Positions 35,902 through 45,104 of a DNA stretch of 64,000 bases are shown here, one piece after another (the first letter of the stretch is position 1; each line of letters starts with the position of its first letter). The notes beneath the pieces were generated by a model. It ran no database searches and was not told the DNA's origin. It worked only from the letters and a program-made list of their open reading frames with translations. Position numbers and translations under genes: made by a program. This DNA comes from Pseudoalteromonas shioyasakiensis (GTDB taxonomy: Bacteria > Pseudomonadota > Gammaproteobacteria > Enterobacterales > Alteromonadaceae). Location of the stretch: positions 62,001 to 126,000 of the forward strand of contig NZ_JANIGL010000004.1 in the NCBI RefSeq assembly GCF_024518675.1, in the 5' to 3' direction.

Positions 35902-38007
35902 TTATTTTTTACGATAGACTTTTTGCACATCAGGCATAACGCGAATGCGACGCATGATGTTAGCTACGTGAACGCGGTTTTTAACCGTGATCCCAAGGTC
36001 TATTACATAGAGATTACTTTCTTTTTCGTCAGTGGCTATTTCAACAATGTTTGCTTGTGTTGTTGCCACAACATTAGTTAATTTTGCTAGTGCACCCTGG
36101 TGGTTGATAATTTCAACACGTAAAGCCGCAATATATTCTTTCTCTGGGTTGTCATCCCACTTCACGACTAAGTATTTAGAGCGCTCAGATTCCCATCCTC
36201 GAATGTTTTTACATTCTTGGCGGTGAACTGTAACTCCTTTGCCTTGGCTTATATGTGCGGTTATCGCGTCCCCAGGTACAGGGCGGCAACATTTTGAGTA
36301 GTTAACCAGCATGCCTTCGGTGCCGATAATTGTGGCTTTGGCATTCTTAGCAATATCACTTAAGTCTTCATCGTCGTTTTGTAATAATCTACGCGCGATC
36401 AACATGCTCATTAAATTACCTGAACCAATCTCAACTAATAACTCTAATACAGTGTTTAATTGGTGCTCTTCGAGCACACGGGTAATATTTTCATCTGGTA
36501 GATCATCTAGCTTAGCTTCGCCTAAAGCAGAGTCAAGTAAGCGTCGGCCCAGTTGTAATGCTTCTTCGTGATGTTGATTTTTAAGGTAGTTCCGGATACC
36601 TAAGCGTGCTTTACCCGTAACAATAAAATTAAGCCAGGTTGCATTTGGGTGAGCTCCAGAGCTGGTTATGATCTCGACGGTTTGGCCGGTATCAAGTGCT
36701 TTACTTAATGGATGAGGTTTACGGTTAACCCGTGCGCCAACACAAGTGTTACCTACATCAGTATGTACTGCGTAAGCGAAATCCACCGCGGTGGCTCCCA
36801 TTGGTAACTCGACAATTCGGCCATCGGGAGTAAACACATAAATTTCTTCAGGGAAGAGCTCTGTTTTAACGTTCTCAACAAATTCAAATGATGAACCGGC
36901 ACTTTGTTGCAACTCAAGTAAGCTTTGCATCCATTGGCGTGCACGCTGTTGTGCCGTATGGCCGGCACTATCGCCCGCTTTTTTATACATCCAATGTGCA
37001 GCTACACCTTTATCTGCCATATGGTCCATATCATGAGTACGTATTTGTATCTCAACAGGAATGCCATGCGGGCCAACTAACGAAGTATGTAATGATTGGT
37101 ATCCATTGGTTTTTGGTACGGCAATATAATCTTTAAAACGGGTTTCTATGGGCTTATATAAATTGTGGGCAACCCCCAGAACTCGGTAACAGGTATCCAT
37201 AGAGTCGACGGCAATTCTGAAGGCATAAATATCCATTACTTCGTTAAACAACAACTCCTTATTCAGCATTTTTTTATAAATACTGTATAGGTGTTTTTCA
37301 CGGCCTGAAACAGTCGCTTTTATGCCTGCCTCTTCAAGGCGAGCAGCGATTTCCGTTTGAATATTTGAAATAACCTCTTTACGGTTACCACGGGCTTTTG
37401 CGACTTCTGATTTTAAAGCTCGGTGACGCATAGGATAAAGGGCTTGAAAACCCAAATCCTCTAATTCATTTTTGATATCATGAATACCCAAGCGGTTTGC
37501 TATTGGCGCATAGATCTCTAAGGTTTCACGAGCAATACGACGACGTTTATCAGGTCGAAGAGCACCTAAAGTACGCATGTTATGGGTACGGTCGGCAAGT
37601 TTGATTAAAATAACGCGGATATCCTGCGTCATTGCCATAATCATTTTACGATAGTTTTCAGCTTGGAATTCTTTTTTATCTTTAAAGCTGAGTTTATCGA
37701 GCTTGCTCACGCCTTCAACGAGTTCAGCAACCGTATCGCCAAATATTTCGGCTAAATCCTGTTGGCTAAAATCAGTATCTTCGATTACATCGTGCATCAA
37801 TGCAGCCATGAGCGTTTCATGATCTAAATGCATACCCGCAAGAATTTGGCTCACCTCTACAGGGTGAGTAATATAGGGTTCGCCACTCGAGCGAGTTTGA
37901 CCTTCGTGCGCTTCGCGTGCAACGACATAGGCTTTTTGCACCAGTTCAACATCTGCCGGTGGCAAATATTCTGATATTTTCTTTTTTAAACCTTCAAAAA
38001 GATACAT
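35902..38007 (-). CDS. spoT: Bifunctional (p)ppGpp synthetase/hydrolase SpoT
   Basis: The 701-residue protein has all Rel/SpoT domains. The HD hydrolase (ALMHDVIEDT) comes first. The synthetase domain follows with RFKDYIAVPKTNGYQSLHT, where RFKD fits the RxKD form of bifunctional enzymes. TGS (IYVFTPDGRIVELPMGATAVDFAYAVHTDVG), the helical domain and a C-terminal ACT domain (HQGALAKLTNVVATTQANIVEI) complete it. It balances ppGpp during nutrient stress. It lies downstream of rpoZ (124-bp gap), as in E. coli. Confidence 0.97.
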   Translation of the reverse strand: MYLFEGLKKKISEYLPPADVELVQKAYVVAREAHEGQTRSSGEPYITHPVEVSQILAGMHLDHETLMAALMHDVIEDTDFSQQDLAEIFGDTVAELVEGVSKLDKLSFKDKKEFQAENYRKMIMAMTQDIRVILIKLADRTHNMRTLGALRPDKRRRIARETLEIYAPIANRLGIHDIKNELEDLGFQALYPMRHRALKSEVAKARGNRKEVISNIQTEIAARLEEAGIKATVSGREKHLYSIYKKMLNKELLFNEVMDIYAFRIAVDSMDTCYRVLGVAHNLYKPIETRFKDYIAVPKTNGYQSLHTSLVGPHGIPVEIQIRTHDMDHMADKGVAAHWMYKKAGDSAGHTAQQRARQWMQSLLELQQSAGSSFEFVENVKTELFPEEIYVFTPDGRIVELPMGATAVDFAYAVHTDVGNTCVGARVNRKPHPLSKALDTGQTVEIITSSGAHPNATWLNFIVTGKARLGIRNYLKNQHHEEALQLGRRLLDSALGEAKLDDLPDENITRVLEEHQLNTVLELLVEIGSGNLMSMLIARRLLQNDDEDLSDIAKNAKATIIGTEGMLVNYSKCCRPVPGDAITAHISQGKGVTVHRQECKNIRGWESERSKYLVVKWDDNPEKEYIAALRVEIINHQGALAKLTNVVATTQANIVEIATDEKESNLYVIDLGITVKNRVHVANIMRRIRVMPDVQKVYRKK

Positions 38008-38135
38008 TTACACTCCAATGTTCTCGTGAAGCAAATAGGTAACGGTATGTTAAGAATATACGATGAAAAGAAGGGATTGCCAACGGCTAGAGTAGAAATA
38101 CTACGCCGCTGGCGAAATCAGACCGGGAAGTCAGA

Positions 38136-38411
38136 TTATTGGTTGCCACCTACAATAGCAGCCACGGCAGCCATCTCAGCTGCTTCTTGGTGTTGTTGTT
38201 CTTCGCGATCAATAACATCCATTGATGAACTGTCAACTAAACCAAGTTCAATTTCACGTAAAGCAACAACGGTTGGCTTATCGTTTTCTGTGTCAACTAA
38301 TGGGGTTTTACCACCCACTGCGATTTGGCGGGCACGACGAGCCGCAACTAAAATTAAGTCAAAACGATTACCAACTGCATCTACTGCATCTTCAACTGTT
38401 ACGCGAGCCAT
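38136..38411 (-). CDS. rpoZ: RNA polymerase omega subunit
   Basis: The 91-residue omega subunit begins [34 protein letters not shown], matching E. coli RpoZ (91 residues). It assists beta' folding and helps form a ppGpp binding site. The start at 38411 is chosen over a longer frame by this match. It lies between gmk and spoT, the classic gmk-rpoZ-spoT order. The C-terminus [16 protein letters not shown] is Ala-rich. Confidence 0.96.
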   Translation of the reverse strand: MARVTVEDAVDAVGNRFDLILVAARRARQIAVGGKTPLVDTENDKPTVVALREIELGLVDSSSMDVIDREEQQHQEAAEMAAVAAIVGGNQ

Positions 38412-38514
38412 CTCAGCACTCCAAAATAATTTAAAAGCAAAGGCGTAGTTTACTGCACCCAGCAAGATTCGCCAATAGCTAGTGGTTAATTTTTATCTAT
38501 AAATAGTAAAACCG

Positions 38515-39135
38515 CTACTTAAGTAATTCTGCAATCAAGGCTTGGTTACGAATTGATTGACATTTTAATGATAAACGTTTGGCTAAAACAATGGTCTCTA
38601 TTTGCATTAATGCAGTATTAAAATCATCGTTAACAACCAAGTAATCATATTCATTATAATGAGAGCTTTCGGATTGCGCTTGCGCCATACGACCAGCGAT
38701 AACTTCTGCTGAATCTTGGCCTCGATTATTTAAACGTGACTCTAACTCTTGTTTTGAAGGTGGTAGAATAAAAATAGTTTCAACATCATCAACCAGCTTT
38801 CGCATTTGTTGCGCGCCCTGCCAATCAATATCTAAAAATACATCAATGCCAGCAGCAAGTTGCTGCTCAATCGCCTGTTTTGAAGTGCCGTAGTAGTTAT
38901 CAAATACTTGTGCCCACTCGAAGAAGTCATTTTTATCAATCAAGTTTTTAAACTCTTCAACAGTGACAAAGTGATAATGCACCCCGTTTTCTTCACCAGG
39001 GCGTGGCGAGCGTGTTGTGTGGGATACAGATACTTTCATATCGCTATGCTTAGCTAACAATGCATTGATTAAGCTTGACTTACCCGCACCTGAAGGGGCC
39101 GATAAAATAAATAAGTTTCCGCGAGTTTGCGCCAT
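38515..39135 (-). CDS. gmk: Guanylate kinase
   Basis: Gmk phosphorylates GMP to GDP. The 206-residue protein has the P-loop [17 protein letters not shown] (near residue 12). The GMP-binding [20 protein letters not shown] and the lid region [10 protein letters not shown] with Arg-rich [12 protein letters not shown] are present. Length matches E. coli Gmk (207). It heads the gmk-rpoZ-spoT cluster on the minus strand. Confidence 0.97.
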   Translation of the reverse strand: MAQTRGNLFILSAPSGAGKSSLINALLAKHSDMKVSVSHTTRSPRPGEENGVHYHFVTVEEFKNLIDKNDFFEWAQVFDNYYGTSKQAIEQQLAAGIDVFLDIDWQGAQQMRKLVDDVETIFILPPSKQELESRLNNRGQDSAEVIAGRMAQAQSESSHYNEYDYLVVNDDFNTALMQIETIVLAKRLSLKCQSIRNQALIAELLK

Positions 39136-39495
39136 GGTTTTGTTCTCAACTAAAATAAACAGACTCGAGTTATAAGTAACTCAAGCCTTTAATAGTCGTA
39201 TTGTACTTTATTTCTGTATTTTTACTCAACTATAGGGCTTTAGTCATCATTATTACGTAAATCGTATTATTAAAATACGGCTTTGAAATTTAGTTTTCTT
39301 TTTATTGTATTGGTTTTTATTGGTTGAGTCTGCTTGATGGATAAAATGTAAGATTATGTGCAATTTATTTGCACATTTGTACAGTTTTTTACAAATACGT
39401 AAGGAACTGTAAGTGTGGGTAATGCTTTGTAAAATTTGAAATTTATAAGCGTTTTTATGGTCTCATTAGCACAATTAACAATGAGGAATGATTCC
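39136..39495. other. Intergenic region between divergent gmk and lipoprotein genes
   Basis: This 360-bp AT-rich stretch must hold both promoters. A short inverted repeat (CGTATT...AATACG, near 39261-39278) is present. No gene, clear operator or consensus promoter pair was recognised. Confidence 0.45.
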
Positions 39496-40860
39496 ATGCA
39501 CCGCCCTTTATTTAAAACCGTTTTAATTACAACATTAGTAGCGACATTAGCTGCTTGTTCTGGGGATGACTCATCAAGTAGCAGTAGTGGTTATATTCAG
39601 CTTTATAATGGCTCTTACAATAGTGCGTATACGCGTTTATTTGTTGATGAGACTGAGCGCTCAGGAACGTACTTTGGTGATGTAACAACGCGTCATAATT
39701 ATAGCTCTACAAGTTATGATGTCACTTTTGAATATGTAGATGCTAATGATAGCTATATTACTATTCGCGAAGAGTCAGTTTCTATCAAAGATGATCAAAC
39801 TCAGCTATGGGTAATGAGCGGTGACTTTTCTGAGCCAACTTTTACTGAATTGGATGTGCCAACAAGTAGTGATGAAGATGAGTTTAACTTAGGTTGGTTT
39901 AATATTTCTGGTGAAGGTATTAATTATGATGTTTATATCGCCACCGAAGATGGTTTATTCGACACGGCAGAATTGATAGCGTCGCCCACTTATCTAAATG
40001 AGCTCTCTTTACAAACCTTTGAAGAAGGTTATTACACTATTTATATTACCCAAAGTGGCAGCACAGATGTTATTTTTGAATCAGCCACTGTGTATTTTAA
40101 TGATGAATCAAGCTATGTAGCGATGATCCGCCCAAGTTATGCCACAGAAGATGATGGTATTACGTTAGATGTTGTTACTTCAAGCAACTCTGTTACTTCC
40201 CTTAAGCATCAATCAGCACAAGGGCAGGTACGCTTTATCAATACCATAGATGATTATTCACAAGTAAGTTTTACAGCGACTCGTGGTGATGAAAACCATG
40301 TTACTGAGCTAACTGAAAATGATACATTCTCTGATTATATAGAGCTTAATCCAAATAGCTTTAGCATTGCGATGATGGATGAAGCAGGCACGTCGATTGT
40401 AGATAACTATTTACTGACGCTAGAGCGAGAGCAAAGTAATGTAGGGATTTTTTACAATGATAAAGACTACGGCCCACGTATGCTTACGGTTGTAGAATCA
40501 CTTACGCCAAGCAGCTATACCCATAATGTGACGGTAGTTAACTTACTTGATACCTATGCAGGGCAAGATATTACCGATGTTGATATCGCTTTCACCCTAG
40601 ATGGTGAAACAGTTGATGATGCCAGCAATTATATTGATAGCCTTGATCAGTATGGCCAAGAAGATGAGGTTGTTGATAACGAAGTTTATACCACCTACGT
40701 ATTGTATGAAGATAATGGGCAACAAATTGTATTAATGCAACAGGGCGATATGGATTTTACTCAAGAGGGTAACTACATCTTAATCCTAGAACATGATGAA
40801 ACGAGTAGCACTGGTTTTAAAATGACACTGGAGCGCACGGTAACTGATTCTGTAGAATAA
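39496..40860 (+). CDS. Secreted lipoprotein, DUF4397-like
   Basis: The chosen start, MHRPLFKTVLITTLVATLAACSGDDSSSSSSG, is a lipoprotein signal with lipobox LAAC and GAGGA eight bases before the ATG. The 454-residue protein is very acidic and rich in Asp, Ser, Thr and Tyr. It shows two or more beta-sandwich-like repeats (GYIQLYNGSYNSAYTRLFVDE, GQVRFINTIDDYSQVSFTA). This resembles DUF4397-type carbohydrate-binding-like modules, recognised weakly. Asp at +2 after Cys is absent (CSGDD), so outer-membrane sorting is likely. Function unknown. Confidence 0.68.
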   Translation: MHRPLFKTVLITTLVATLAACSGDDSSSSSSGYIQLYNGSYNSAYTRLFVDETERSGTYFGDVTTRHNYSSTSYDVTFEYVDANDSYITIREESVSIKDDQTQLWVMSGDFSEPTFTELDVPTSSDEDEFNLGWFNISGEGINYDVYIATEDGLFDTAELIASPTYLNELSLQTFEEGYYTIYITQSGSTDVIFESATVYFNDESSYVAMIRPSYATEDDGITLDVVTSSNSVTSLKHQSAQGQVRFINTIDDYSQVSFTATRGDENHVTELTENDTFSDYIELNPNSFSIAMMDEAGTSIVDNYLLTLEREQSNVGIFYNDKDYGPRMLTVVESLTPSSYTHNVTVVNLLDTYAGQDITDVDIAFTLDGETVDDASNYIDSLDQYGQEDEVVDNEVYTTYVLYEDNGQQIVLMQQGDMDFTQEGNYILILEHDETSSTGFKMTLERTVTDSVE

Positions 40861-40884
40861 TCTCATTAGAGTAATAAACCTAAT

Positions 40885-40919
40885 AAATCTCAGCTTCGTT
40901 GTTTGAAGCTGAGATTTTT
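40885..40919 (+). terminator. Terminator after the lipoprotein gene
   Basis: AAATCTCAGCTTC (40885-40897) and GAAGCTGAGATTT (40905-40917) form a perfect 13-bp stem with a 7-base loop and a following T run. Confidence 0.9.
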
Positions 40920-40981
40920 GGCTATATTTTCACTACAATTTACGTTATAACGGAGTAACAAAGTAGTCAGGGATTGAAAAA

Positions 40982-43618
40982 ATGGATGATGCGCTCGCTT
41001 TAATTGTTATTTTATCGTTAGTGGTTGTAATCGGATCTATTGCTGGTTTAGTTGCTTTAACTAAGGTAAGTACGCTACAGCAGGAGGTTGCGCTTTTAAA
41101 AAAACAACTGCACTCAGTAATTTCTAAAACCTCGAATCAGCCAGTGAATACGGTGGCAAAGTTTACATCTGAGCAATCAAATACGCACTCAATTGCAGCT
41201 GAACTGAAGCCTTCTGTCACTAATCAGCAATCAGCTATATTAAATCAAACGACATCTACGGATACAGTTAATAGCCCCTCTGAAACTAATACGAATTCTC
41301 ACTCTGCATTCAATACATTTTTTGCTCAATTAAAAAATCAATTCCAACAAAACTGGATGACTTGGATTGGCGGCGTAGCATTAGCTTTTGGCGGTATATT
41401 TTTAGCAAAATACAGCCTAGATGCAGGTTTGTTATCACCGAGTTTGCGTCTCATCTTAGGTGGAGCGTTTGGTTTAGCGTTAATTGCCGCAGCTGAGTTT
41501 TTGCATCGCAAGGGCATTATCTTTGAAGGTTTTAATAATTATGTGCCGGCGGCTTTGGCTGGTGGTGGGTTTATTAGTTGCTTTGCTTTAACGTTGCTCG
41601 CGTATTCAAGTTATGCCATGTTAAGTTCAACCGTTGCTTTTATAATGTTAGCGATTATTGCATTAGCAGCAAGCTCAATGGCACTGCGCTTAGGGCCTTT
41701 ATTGGCAGTATTAGGCATTGTTGGTGCGTATAGTGTGCCAATATGGGTTAATACCGGAAGTGGCAATTTAGCAGCACTGCTGACATATATTGGTTTTGTA
41801 ACTTTCTCTGCAGTACTTGTAGCACAAAAAGTAAAACGTAACTGGCTTTGGTATTTACTTTGGGCAGGCCACATAGGTTGGTATTGGCTGGCTCTGAGTG
41901 TTGTAAAATCAACCGAGTATTGGTTAGTGGGAAGCTTTGCGCTGCTCTCTATTATTGGCTTAATCGCGATAATGCGCTTGGGTATTACCTTACGCCTATT
42001 AGAATACCGCCCACACAGTTTAAAACGCTTATTAAAATTACAGCCAGATCACCTGTTATTGTTGGCTATTATAGTGCCGCTATTGATCACAATGAGCTTT
42101 TCTATAGCCAGCGTTCAATGGCAAATTATGATGGGGTGTTTGATTGTTTTACTACTATTTTTAGTGCTACAAAATAGCCGTTGGGATCTATGGCAAGGCT
42201 TAGCGTTACTTATAGCTGTGATTCTTGTTGTGAGTCAGCACAATTTTGCTATTGATAGTCATAACCACTTATTTATATTTAAACGCATGTATGGGCTAGG
42301 CTTATTACTTGGCCTAGGTTTTTGTGTATACGGGTTGTATTTTGGCGCACGTTATTACCAACGTTTAAGTTTCCACTTAGTTGCCGCATTTAGTATGTTT
42401 ACTTTAGTTGCTACGCTTTACACCTTAACCCCAGAGCAAGACTTAGCCGTTGCGTATTCATTATGGACCGTATTATTACTACTAGGCAGCGCTGCACTTA
42501 TCAAACGTGCTCAAGTTGCTTACACGCAATGGCAGCAGTTTAGTTATTGGATTGGTGCTAATGCCAATATTACACTTTGCTTAACTATGTTACTTGCTGA
42601 TAGCGGCCTAACGCTTGCGCTGGCTATTCAAGTGTTGGTTATTAGTTTTCTGGTTAAACGCCATAAAGTGCCTATGCCGCATTGGCCTATTAAAGCGCTC
42701 GTGGCCGTTGTACTTGCAAGACTAACCTTTGCGCCATGGATGGAGAGTTATGCAGATCTAACACTTATTTCAATGCATTGGAGCATAGTGGTTTACCCCA
42801 TTGCTGTTGGGCTATTTTGGTTTGCCGCAAAACAATGGCATAAAACCGATATGAAAATTTGGCTCGAAGGGGCTGCACTGCATTGTTTAGCATTATTTAT
42901 TACCACTGAAACCAGCTATCAGTTAGTTGGGCATTATCCACAGCTCACTTCTTTAAGTTTTTATGAGCAAGTAATGCTCAGCTGTAATTGGTTCGCATTA
43001 GGTTGTGTTTATTTATATCGTGCTCAAAGTGCAAGACAGATGGCTAAGTTATACACAATAGCGGGCTTAATATTATCGGCTTTAGCTGGGCTGTTGTTAG
43101 TAAGCACAGCACTCAATGAAAACCCATTATTCACCTCATTGTATGTTGGTGAAACTCCAATGTTTAACTGGGTGCTGCTGATGTGGCTGGTGCCAAGTGC
43201 TTTAGCATTGTGGTTAGCCACATTAGTAAAACCTGTAAATATTCAACTTAGTAAAATAATATTGGCAATCGCGGGCGTTTTAGCAGCATTAGCTGTCACT
43301 GCACTTATACGCCAGTATTGGCAAGGGGCGTATATTTATTTAGCTAAAACTACCAGTGATGCAGAGCTTTATAGTTATTCGATTATTTGGTTATTGCTCG
43401 GCGCATTTGTGGTCATTTCTGGGCATTTAAAGCAACAACTGCTGTTACAAAAAGTTGGGCTAGGTATTCTTAGTGCAGTAATAGTAAAAGTGTTTTTAAT
43501 TGATATGGCAAGCCTCACTGGTTTACTCAAAGCCATATCATTTATTGGCTTAGGACTGTCATTAGTTGGCCTGAGTTGGTTGTTTCAAAAGCTAAGAAGT
43601 AAAGCACAACCGGGGTGA
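40982..43618 (+). CDS. DUF2339 polytopic membrane protein
   Basis: The 878-residue inner-membrane protein has an N-terminal helix and a short coiled coil (LTKVSTLQQEVALLKKQLHSVI). A Gln/Ser/Thr-rich linker (residues ~45-115) follows, then about 20 or more hydrophobic segments beginning WMTWIGGVALAFGGIFLAKYSLDAGLLSP. This start and layout are those of the DUF2339 family, whose function is not established. No catalytic motif is evident. A strong hairpin follows it. Confidence 0.85.
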   Translation: MDDALALIVILSLVVVIGSIAGLVALTKVSTLQQEVALLKKQLHSVISKTSNQPVNTVAKFTSEQSNTHSIAAELKPSVTNQQSAILNQTTSTDTVNSPSETNTNSHSAFNTFFAQLKNQFQQNWMTWIGGVALAFGGIFLAKYSLDAGLLSPSLRLILGGAFGLALIAAAEFLHRKGIIFEGFNNYVPAALAGGGFISCFALTLLAYSSYAMLSSTVAFIMLAIIALAASSMALRLGPLLAVLGIVGAYSVPIWVNTGSGNLAALLTYIGFVTFSAVLVAQKVKRNWLWYLLWAGHIGWYWLALSVVKSTEYWLVGSFALLSIIGLIAIMRLGITLRLLEYRPHSLKRLLKLQPDHLLLLAIIVPLLITMSFSIASVQWQIMMGCLIVLLLFLVLQNSRWDLWQGLALLIAVILVVSQHNFAIDSHNHLFIFKRMYGLGLLLGLGFCVYGLYFGARYYQRLSFHLVAAFSMFTLVATLYTLTPEQDLAVAYSLWTVLLLLGSAALIKRAQVAYTQWQQFSYWIGANANITLCLTMLLADSGLTLALAIQVLVISFLVKRHKVPMPHWPIKALVAVVLARLTFAPWMESYADLTLISMHWSIVVYPIAVGLFWFAAKQWHKTDMKIWLEGAALHCLALFITTETSYQLVGHYPQLTSLSFYEQVMLSCNWFALGCVYLYRAQSARQMAKLYTIAGLILSALAGLLLVSTALNENPLFTSLYVGETPMFNWVLLMWLVPSALALWLATLVKPVNIQLSKIILAIAGVLAALAVTALIRQYWQGAYIYLAKTTSDAELYSYSIIWLLLGAFVVISGHLKQQLLLQKVGLGILSAVIVKVFLIDMASLTGLLKAISFIGLGLSLVGLSWLFQKLRSKAQPG

Positions 43619-43623
43619 TTAAA

Positions 43624-43663
43624 CTAAAGCCGTACACCTAGTAAAATTGCTAGGTGTATTTAG
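43624..43663 (+). terminator. Terminator-like hairpin after the DUF2339 gene
   Basis: TACACCTAG (43633-43641) and CTAGGTGTA (43650-43658) pair perfectly. An outer CTAAA/TTTAG pair (43624, 43659) extends the stem. The arm contains CACCTAG, identical to the unit of the adjoining heptamer array. Confidence 0.7.
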
Positions 43664-43698
43664 CTATGTTGTTTAGCACGGATCTGTTTTATTTTTTG

Positions 43699-43759
43699 CC
43701 TAGCACCTAGCACCTAGCACCTAGCACCTAGCACCTAGCACCTAGCACCTAGCACCTAG
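43699..43759. repeat. 7-bp tandem repeat CCTAGCA, eight full copies plus a part
   Basis: Eight uninterrupted copies of CCTAGCA run from 43699 to 43754, followed by CCTAG. The array is cut by the IS element and resumes after it at 45089 (AGCA, then CCTAGCA, then CCT). Joining both sides would give about ten copies running directly into the stop codon of the kinase gene. Confidence 0.95.
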
Positions 43760-43832
43760 ATGTATGGACTCCCTCTCCCTGAGGAGTTACGGTCTTAATC
43801 CGACAAAAGATTAACCAAAGGAGTCCATACAT
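43760..43832 (+). promoter_or_regulatory. 13-bp inverted repeat from IS left end to transposase start codon
   Basis: ATGTATGGACTCC (43760-43772) is the exact reverse complement of GGAGTCCATACAT (43820-43832). The second arm holds the transposase Shine-Dalgarno AAGGAG and the first two bases of its ATG. A transcript entering from outside the element would fold over the start, while one starting inside the loop would not. Confidence 0.7.
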
Positions 43833-44865
43833 GAAAGATACTAATATATTGGCTATTGATTTAGCAAAAAATGTTTTTCAGGTCTGCAAGCGAGATCCAA
43901 AAGGTAAAGTACTCTTCAACCGAGAGCTTAGCCGAGCAAAGCTAAAAGAGCTGCTTACTAAGGAGCCACGCTCATTGGTGGCGATGGAAGCGTGTGGTAG
44001 TGCGCAATATTGGGCTAGGCTAGCACGTGCTCTTGGTCACGAAGTCAAAGTCATTTCAGCAAGAACAGTTAAGCCTTTCCAAACTAAGCAAAAAACGGAT
44101 CGTAATGATGCTTTAGCTATCGCAATCGCCGCTTCTCAAGAGCATATCCATGGTGCTCGTGTGCAATCTGCCGAAGAGCAGGCTTTGCAATCATTGGAGC
44201 GAGCTCGTCATTTAGCAAAGACACATCAAATAGCACAGAGTAATCAAATCAGGGGCTTACTTGGAGAGTTTGGTATTATTGTGCCACCAAGCTTATCCCA
44301 GCTTCGTAAGCACATTCCTTTTATTCTGGAAGACGCTGAAAATAGCTTGCCTCAGCCTTTTCGTGAAACACTGAATTATTTATGGCAGCACTTACTAGAG
44401 CAAATTGAACATGTTGCCATTTTGGAACGGCAGCTCGAAGGCGCGGTAAAATATGATACGACCTGCCAAAAGTTGATGAAGTTAGAGGGCGTCGGCCCCA
44501 TCGGTGCTTTAGGGCTAGCGGTGCGTTTAGGTCAGGGTGAGAATTTTACCAACGGTCGTGAAGCATCAGCAAATATAGGGTTAACGCCAAAGCAACATAG
44601 TTCAGGTGGTAAAGAGCGTATTGGGCATATTTCAAAGCGTCATGCAGATAAGCGACTTCGTTCCACTCTTTTCCAAGGAGCGCTTTCTGTTATTACGCAA
44701 GTGAGTAAACGTCCAGCCAGAACAAGCAAAGAGCGTTGGCTACAAGCCTTAGTTGAGAGAAGAGGTAAAAAAATCGCAGCGGTTGCTTTAGCAAACAAAA
44801 CGGTGAGAACCGCTTATGCGATATTAAAGAATGACACGGAATATCAGCCAATCTCATTGGCTTGA
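43831..44865 (+). CDS. IS110-family DEDD transposase
   Basis: The 344-residue recombinase has an N-terminal RuvC-like DEDD domain: Asp in LAIDLAKNVFQVC, Glu in VAMEACGSAQYWAR and the Asp pair in KTDRNDALAIA. A central coiled region and the C-terminal Tnp_20 domain follow (LMKLEGVGPIGALGLAVRLG, then ASANIGLTPKQHSSGGKERIGHISKRHADKRLR), with the conserved serine. It is intact and so probably active. The AAGGAG ribosome binding site sits inside an inverted copy of the IS end. IS110 enzymes are guided by an RNA encoded in the element. Confidence 0.96.
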   Translation: MKDTNILAIDLAKNVFQVCKRDPKGKVLFNRELSRAKLKELLTKEPRSLVAMEACGSAQYWARLARALGHEVKVISARTVKPFQTKQKTDRNDALAIAIAASQEHIHGARVQSAEEQALQSLERARHLAKTHQIAQSNQIRGLLGEFGIIVPPSLSQLRKHIPFILEDAENSLPQPFRETLNYLWQHLLEQIEHVAILERQLEGAVKYDTTCQKLMKLEGVGPIGALGLAVRLGQGENFTNGREASANIGLTPKQHSSGGKERIGHISKRHADKRLRSTLFQGALSVITQVSKRPARTSKERWLQALVERRGKKIAAVALANKTVRTAYAILKNDTEYQPISLA

Positions 44866-45074
44866 TATTCCATGTTAAATCGGCGAAGAGCGATGTAAAA
44901 CAGGTAAGACCGACCAATAGAAGCAAGTTAGGTTCTAAGGCACATTAGATGCCGCTTCCTAGAGTTTGCCTATTGGTGCGAGTACATTTTAGGGCGAGGT
45001 AGCTCCTCAATAAAGCCCGTATATAAGCACGCATCTATACTTGTTTTTAATGACAGTTCTTTGTTGATTTAATT
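44866..45074 (+). ncRNA. Candidate bridge/seek guide RNA region of the IS element
   Basis: The IS1111 group encodes its guide RNA downstream of the transposase. This 209-bp stretch has no reading frame but clear nested complementarity. ACCAATAG (44913-44920) pairs with CTATTGGT (44970-44977), with GAAGC/GCTTC inside (44920, 44954). GGGC-GAGG (44992-44999) pairs with CCTC and GCCC (45005-45008, 45015-45018). Exact RNA ends and target-binding loops cannot be placed by eye. Confidence 0.55.
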
Positions 45075-45088
45075 AGGGAGTCCATATA

Positions 45089-45104
45089 AGCACCTAGCAC
45101 CTCA
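45089..45104. repeat. Right-hand remainder of the CCTAGCA array
   Basis: AGCA, one CCTAGCA copy and CCT continue the interrupted heptamer array. The last three bases counted (TCA on this strand) are the stop codon of the minus-strand kinase gene. Confidence 0.85.

Larger units (their letters stand above)
43760..45088 (+). mobile_element. IS110-family (IS1111-type) insertion sequence
   Basis: The element is ~1.33 kb and bounded by subterminal inverted repeats TATGGACTCCCT (43763-43774) and AGGGAGTCCATA (45075-45086), three and two bases inside the inferred ends. It carries one intact DEDD transposase and a 209-bp 3' non-coding stretch. Subterminal repeats and a long 3' non-coding end are typical of the IS1111 group. 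The dinucleotide AG borders it on both sides (43758-43759, 45089-45090), which would be the recombination core. The boundaries are inferred from continuity of the heptamer array it interrupts. No longer target duplication is seen. Confidence 0.9.

Noticed and set aside
43699..43759. The heptamer array as a phase-variation tract within a gene
   Set aside because: It lies between two convergent stop codons and not inside or before a reading frame.
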